Source of the DNA: Candidatus Omnitrophota bacterium
Lineage (GTDB): Bacteria; Omnitrophota; Gorgyraeia; 2-01-FULL-45-10
DNA length: 15,688 nt
Direction: 5' to 3'
Assembly (NCBI GenBank): GCA_022703295.1
Contig: JAKLDX010000012.1
Span: forward strand, 1 to 15,688
Positions 12,085-15,688 of this stretch are shown here, piece after piece (the first letter of the stretch is position 1; the number at the start of each line of letters is the position of its first letter). The notes under the pieces are model-generated. The model worked only from the letters and a program-made list of their open reading frames with translations, had not been told where the DNA came from and searched no databases. The position numbers and the translations under genes were made by a program.

Positions 12085-14027
12085 TTCTTACCCTTCTTCC
12101 CCTTGCCTTCGTCGTCCTCGGCAGTGTATTCGGCGTCGATAATGTCTTCGCCCTGCTTGGCTCCGTGCTTTTCGGTCTCCGGCTCTTCTCCGGGCCTGTA
12201 ACTCTCGGCGCCCGGGCCCTGCTGGGGTCCTGCCCCCGGCCCTTGAGGTCCTTTGGCCGAAGTCTTCTTATATATCTCTTCCGCGAGCTTATGAGAAACT
12301 TTAGTAAGCTCGTCCATTCCTTTTTTCACGCTCGGAATATTCTTGTCCTTTATGGCCTGCTTCAGGTCATTGATCCTGGATTCGATATTCGCGCGTTCGT
12401 CCTGGCTCACCTTGTCACCGAATTCCTTGAGGGATTTTTCGGTGGCGTAGATGAGCGTGTCCGCCTGGTTGAACGTCTCGACTTCCTCTTTTTTCTTCTC
12501 GTCATCGGTCGCGAACTTTTCGGCTTCTTTTACGAACTTATCTATCTCTTCTTTGGAAAGCTTTGTCGGCGCGGTTATTTTTATAGACTGCTCTTTCCCG
12601 GTGCCGAGGTCCTTCGCGTTCACATGGACGATGCCGTTAGCATCGATGTCGAACGTGACCTCGATCTGCGGAACGCCTCGAGGTGCCGGTGGTATACCGA
12701 CGAGGTCGAACCTTCCGAGCTCGACGTTGCCCTCTGCCATCTTGCGCTCGCCCTGCAGTACCCTTATCGTCACGGCAGTCTGGTTGTCGGCGGCCGTCGA
12801 AAATGTCTGGCTCTTTCTCGTGGGGACAGTGGTGTTCCTCTCGATAAGGCGCGTGGAAACTCCGCCCAGCGTCTCGATGCCGAGCGATAGCGGCGTGACG
12901 TCGAGTAGCAACACGTCTTTCGCCTCGCCCTTTATGATCGCGGCCTGGATCGCAGCGCCGAGCGCCACGCATTCCATCGGGTCAACCCCGCGCTCTATCT
13001 TCTTTCCGGCGTAATCCTCCACGAACTTCTGGACTATCGGCATCCTCGTCGGGCCTCCGACCAGGATTATCCTGTCGACACCTTTGGAGGTTATCTTCGC
13101 GTCGCCGAGCGCGCGTTCTATGGGGCCGCGGCATCTGTCTATTATCGGCCCGACAAGCTCTTCAAGCTTTGCCCTGTTCAGGGCCATGGTCATGTGTTTC
13201 GGGCCGGTCTGGTCCGCCGTTATGAACGGCAGGTTGATATCGGTGCTGAGCGTACTCGAGAGCTCCACCTTAGCTTTTTCGGCCGCTTCCCTTATGCGCT
13301 GCATGGCCATCTTGTCGTTCTTCAGGTCTATCCCGTTCTCCTTTTTGAATTGCAGCGCGATGTAGTCAACCAAAGCATTGTCCATATCCGTACCGCCGAG
13401 TTGAGTATCTCCGCTCGTGGATATTACCTCGAAGGTCGCGGCCTTATGTTCGTCGTCCCAGCCCATCTCGAGGATGGTGACATCGAGCGTCCCGCCGCCG
13501 AGATCGAATACCATTATCTTTTGCTCTTTGCCTGCCTTGTCCAGGCCGTAAGCCAGGCACGCTGCCGTAGGCTCATTTATTATCCTCAATACTTTCAGTC
13601 CGGCTATTTCGCCCGCGTCTTTTGTCGCCTGTCTCTGGTTGTCGTTAAAATAAGCCGGGCATGTGATAACGACCTCGTTCACGGTGTCGCCTAGATAGCT
13701 TTCCGCATCCTGTTTTATCTTCTGTAAAATGAACGCGGATATCTGCTGGGGAGTATATTCTTTTCCGTAGATCTTGTATTTGAAATCTGTCCCCATCTTC
13801 CTCTTGGCGGCGAATATTGTGCCTTCGGGATTCACCGACGCCTGACGCTTTGCCGGCTCGCCCACCAGTTTTTGTCCGTCCTTCGTGAACGCGACGAATG
13901 ACGGGAACGCCTTTCCGCTCGATACGCCCGCGCCTTCAGCCGACGGTATTATTACCGGACGGCCGGCTTCCATGTGGGCTGCCGCGGAATTTGAAGTGCC
14001 CAGATCTATACCTATTACTTTTGCCAT
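12081..14027 (-). CDS. dnaK: Chaperone protein DnaK (Hsp70)
   Basis: 648 residues, full length. ATP-driven cytoplasmic chaperone working with DnaJ and GrpE. The nucleotide-binding domain opens VIGIDLGTSNSAAA (Ser12 where E. coli has Thr) and carries FDLGGGTLDVTI, SGDTQLGGTDMD and ILVGGPTRMP. The linker DVLLLDVTPLSLGIETLGG leads to the substrate-binding domain (about 400-510), then the helical lid and a Gly/Pro/Gln-rich tail ending in lysines. A short insertion (MGWDDEHKAAT) lies in the nucleotide-binding domain; together with the GTSNS and GGTDMD variants it suggests a DnaK lineage apart from the E. coli type. Start ATG has AGGAGG just upstream. It is the last gene of the hrcA-grpE-dnaK operon, 12 nt after grpE. 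Confidence 0.97.
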   Translation of the reverse strand: MAKVIGIDLGTSNSAAAHMEAGRPVIIPSAEGAGVSSGKAFPSFVAFTKDGQKLVGEPAKRQASVNPEGTIFAAKRKMGTDFKYKIYGKEYTPQQISAFILQKIKQDAESYLGDTVNEVVITCPAYFNDNQRQATKDAGEIAGLKVLRIINEPTAACLAYGLDKAGKEQKIMVFDLGGGTLDVTILEMGWDDEHKAATFEVISTSGDTQLGGTDMDNALVDYIALQFKKENGIDLKNDKMAMQRIREAAEKAKVELSSTLSTDINLPFITADQTGPKHMTMALNRAKLEELVGPIIDRCRGPIERALGDAKITSKGVDRIILVGGPTRMPIVQKFVEDYAGKKIERGVDPMECVALGAAIQAAIIKGEAKDVLLLDVTPLSLGIETLGGVSTRLIERNTTVPTRKSQTFSTAADNQTAVTIRVLQGERKMAEGNVELGRFDLVGIPPAPRGVPQIEVTFDIDANGIVHVNAKDLGTGKEQSIKITAPTKLSKEEIDKFVKEAEKFATDDEKKKEEVETFNQADTLIYATEKSLKEFGDKVSQDERANIESRINDLKQAIKDKNIPSVKKGMDELTKVSHKLAEEIYKKTSAKGPQGPGAGPQQGPGAESYRPGEEPETEKHGAKQGEDIIDAEYTAEDDEGKGKKGKK

Positions 14028-14039
14028 ATTATCCTCCTT

Positions 14040-14594
14040 TTATTCTTTTTTCTTCGCGATACGTACCATCGCCGGCCGCAACAACCGGCCGCTGAATTTA
14101 TATCCCGGTTTCAACTCGGCCGTCACAAGGCCGTCGTTTTTGTCTTTCGCCTCTTCCGTCTCTATCGGGTCATGCAGGTTCGGGTCGAACTTCTCCCCGA
14201 CGGCCTTCACGCGCTCTATACCGATATCTTTGAGAAAGTCCTGCATCTGCGCCTGGATCATGTCGACGCCTTCCCGCACCGCCTTGAAATCTTTCGCTTC
14301 CTTGAGGTGCTTCTCGGCGATCTCCAGGTTATCCAATATAGGTAATAGCTGCAGGATAAAGCCTTCGTTGGCGTATTTGAAGCATTCTATCTTTTCCTTC
14401 TCCAGCCTCTTCTTCGCGTTCTCGAATTCGGCAAATGCCCTTAAATATTTATCCGCGAACGCGTCTCTTTCGTCCGCCTTCGCTTTCAGGGCATCGTACT
14501 CGGGTTTCGACAATGTAACGGGAGCCGAGGCATTCGCCGTTTTCTTTTCGGCGTTATTGTTAGGGGCTTTATTATTTTTAGCTTCTTTTTCCAT
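14040..14594 (-). CDS. grpE: Nucleotide exchange factor GrpE
   Basis: 184 residues. Releases ADP from DnaK to reset its cycle; acts as a cytoplasmic dimer. A low-complexity Lys/Asn/Ala N-terminus (1-28) precedes the long coiled-coil helix (about 30-95, including ERDAFADKYLRAFAEFENAKKR), the four-helix bundle with LLPILDNLEIAEKH, and the C-terminal beta wing with the signature EKFDPNLHDPIETEE and LKPGYKFSGRLLRPAMVRIAK. It lies 8 nt after hrcA and 12 nt before dnaK, so the operon order is the common one. Confidence 0.96.
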   Translation of the reverse strand: MEKEAKNNKAPNNNAEKKTANASAPVTLSKPEYDALKAKADERDAFADKYLRAFAEFENAKKRLEKEKIECFKYANEGFILQLLPILDNLEIAEKHLKEAKDFKAVREGVDMIQAQMQDFLKDIGIERVKAVGEKFDPNLHDPIETEEAKDKNDGLVTAELKPGYKFSGRLLRPAMVRIAKKKE

Positions 14595-14602
14595 ATTTAT
14601 CC

Positions 14603-15343
14603 TTATTCGACTTCCAGTTCTTCCAATATCTCGGTCACCGTATCGGCCAGGAAATCGACCGCCGGTATAACACGTTCATAGAACATCCTCTTGGGGCCAA
14701 TTACACCGACCCGGCCCCTGACCTTGCCCTTCATCTTATATCCGCGGGTCACTATGCTGCAATCGTCCAGATTGCTGGAATGGTTCTCTTTACCTATATG
14801 TATGGTAATGCCTTCACTCTCGAGGTCGCCGCTCAAAAGGTCCAGGATGTCTTTTTTTTCTTCCAGGCACTTTATAAGGCTGTAAAGCTTTCTGATATCC
14901 TTGAACTCAGGCTGTTCGATTATGTGGCTTGTCCCGTCCAGGTACATCTTATCGCCCTGCGGAATGAATGTCACTCCGACATAATTTGTGATGCTGGACA
15001 AAAGGTGCGACGTGCGCTCGAGCACATCCTCAAGGGACCTCATCGCCTCCGTATACTGGTCCTCGACGGACCTCATCACCTGCGCGTTCATATTTCTCAC
15101 GCGCATCAGCGAATCTATGTAATACCTGTATCCCTTATCTGTGGGTGCGCGGCCTGCGGATGTGTGCGGATGGGTTATGAAACCTGAGTCTTCCAGGTCG
15201 GCCATGACATTCCTGATGGTGGCGCTGGACAGCCCCAGCCGCCTCGCGACATAGCGCGACCCTACGGGCTGGGCTGTCTCGACGTACTCCTTCACTATTA
15301 TAGCGAGGACCTCTTCCTGTCTTTTCCTGTAATCTTTATTCAT
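14603..15343 (-). CDS. hrcA: Heat-inducible transcription repressor HrcA, short form
   Basis: Represses chaperone operons by binding CIRCE; its folding depends on chaperones, so heat shock relieves repression. Seen: winged-helix DNA-binding domain (about 1-75) with SSATIRNVMADLEDSGFI and HPHTSAGRAPTDKGYRYYID, then LLSSITNYVGV (114-124), and the family C-terminus with EQPEFKDIRKL, IHIGKEN and GVIGPKRMFYERVI. The protein is 246 residues against about 340 in most homologues. The missing block, roughly 90-100 residues, would sit between residues 124 and 136. It covers part of the GAF-like core and the inserted dimerization domain of full-length HrcA. The reading frame is intact. The ATG at 15343 is chosen over an in-frame GTG at 15352 because AAGGTG is six nt from the ATG. 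Confidence 0.93.
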   Translation of the reverse strand: MNKDYRKRQEEVLAIIVKEYVETAQPVGSRYVARRLGLSSATIRNVMADLEDSGFITHPHTSAGRAPTDKGYRYYIDSLMRVRNMNAQVMRSVEDQYTEAMRSLEDVLERTSHLLSSITNYVGVTFIPQGDKMYLDGTSHIIEQPEFKDIRKLYSLIKCLEEKKDILDLLSGDLESEGITIHIGKENHSSNLDDCSIVTRGYKMKGKVRGRVGVIGPKRMFYERVIPAVDFLADTVTEILEELEVE

Positions 15344-15362
15344 AAACAGCACCTTATTAATA

Positions 15363-15389
15363 TTAGCACTCTACACCAATGAGTGCTAA
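15363..15389. promoter_or_regulatory. CIRCE operator (HrcA binding site)
   Basis: TTAGCACTC (15363-15371), nine bases, GAGTGCTAA (15381-15389): an exact match to the CIRCE consensus inverted repeat. It overlaps the spacer and -10 box of the hrcA promoter, 19 nt upstream of the hrcA ATG, so HrcA bound here would block transcription of its own operon. Confidence 0.97.
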
Positions 15390-15396
15390 ATGTCAA
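15368..15396 (-). promoter_or_regulatory. sigma-70 promoter of hrcA-grpE-dnaK
   Basis: On the minus strand a perfect TTGACA (15396-15391), a 17-bp spacer and TAGAGT (15373-15368, 4 of 6 matches to TATAAT). The start point should lie near 15361. The CIRCE palindrome covers the spacer and most of the -10 box. The TGA inside TTGACA is the stop codon of the upstream hflX gene (15395-15393). Confidence 0.8.
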
Positions 15397-15688
15397 TATT
15401 TTTCGATCAATTGCTTCAGCCTTACGGGCACCTCAGCCTCTATATAAACATCCTCGCCCCTGTACTCCTTCCTGGAGACAAGGCCGTTCTCGTATATAAG
15501 GTTCATGGTCTTGGGGTCGCCTGACGGGATGAGCATCTTGAGGGTGCACATGAGCGAACTTATGTGCGACAGGATAGTTTTTATAAGGCCGTCCAGCCCC
15601 TCTTTTTTGACCGCGGATATCGGGATCGAGTTACGGAAATGGCTTCTCATACTCTCTATCTGCGCGCTCTCCGGGACCTTGTCGATCT
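15393..15688 (-). CDS. hflX: HflX-type ribosome-associated GTPase, C-terminal fragment
   Basis: 97 codons enter from the right edge. The fragment starts at IDKVPES, where an NKxD guanine-specificity motif would end. It continues with ISAVKKEGLDGLIKTI, which carries the G5 SA motif and the last helix of the G domain. The final part, MLIPSGDPKTM and NGLVSRKEYRGEDVYI followed by AEVPVRLKQL, matches the C-terminal ferredoxin-like domain of HflX. HflX splits stalled ribosomes, notably under heat stress, which fits its place beside hrcA. Other Obg/Era-like GTPases are less likely because of that tail. The P-loop and N-terminal domain are outside the window. Confidence 0.8.
   Translation of the reverse strand, partial: IDKVPESAQIESMRSHFRNSIPISAVKKEGLDGLIKTILSHISSLMCTLKMLIPSGDPKTMNLIYENGLVSRKEYRGEDVYIEAEVPVRLKQLIEKY

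Noticed and set aside
13885..14670. 261-residue plus-strand ORF
   Set aside because: It spans the dnaK start, all of grpE and the hrcA end in antisense; a Ser/Phe-rich translation is typical of a shadow frame.

Overview
The window is a single co-directional block: every credible gene lies on the minus strand, so gene order is described in transcription order, from high to low coordinates. The presence of lptD points to a Gram-negative cell with an LPS-type outer membrane. An HrcA/CIRCE heat-shock operon, a stand-alone corrinoid protein, a DUF1015 protein, an FmdB-like zinc ribbon and paired diguanylate cyclases sit alongside it. The combination, with TTG starts and short AT-rich repeats between genes, suggests an uncultivated bacterium of the Omnitrophota/PVC kind. 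That placement is an impression from protein flavour, not a proof.

Region by region: (1) 15688-15393 is the C-terminal end of an HflX-type GTPase. (2) 15396-12081 is the hrcA-grpE-dnaK operon. It has a perfect CIRCE operator inside a promoter whose -35 box overlaps the hflX stop codon. (3) 11970-11398 holds a secreted YHS-domain protein and a SemiSWEET sugar transporter. (4) 11397-10751 is a gene-free stretch of about 650 bp packed with palindromes. (5) 10750-6854 holds dnaJ, fmdB-like, vanZ-like, DUF1015 and a corrinoid protein. (6) 6730-5888 is accD. (7) 5751-1 is a tight cluster: a MsmX/UgpC-type ABC ATPase, two overlapping membrane-anchored diguanylate cyclases, a transaldolase, and the start of lptD (runs off the left edge).

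The most unusual content is between the genes. Two 111-bp copies of one repeat (6753-6863 and 9464-9574) are inverted arrays of degenerate heptamers. Each begins at or just after a stop codon. A related heptamer array follows the tal stop codon and has become part of the LptD signal-peptide region. A second kind of element, palindromic with A/T-tract ends of the form TAAA(A)TTTTT(T)CGCC, starts exactly at the stop codons of accD and the SemiSWEET gene. A third repeat pair (11079-11132 and 12031-12084) is G-rich on the transcribed strand, and one copy abuts the dnaK stop. Together they suggest several families of small repeats whose insertion, retention or function is tied to the 3' ends of genes.

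Functionally the genes cover protein folding and its control (HrcA, GrpE, DnaK, DnaJ), envelope building (AccD for malonyl-CoA, LptD for LPS export), sugar handling (SemiSWEET, ABC ATPase, transaldolase) and c-di-GMP signalling. HrcA is about 95 residues shorter than usual; the missing part is in the middle.
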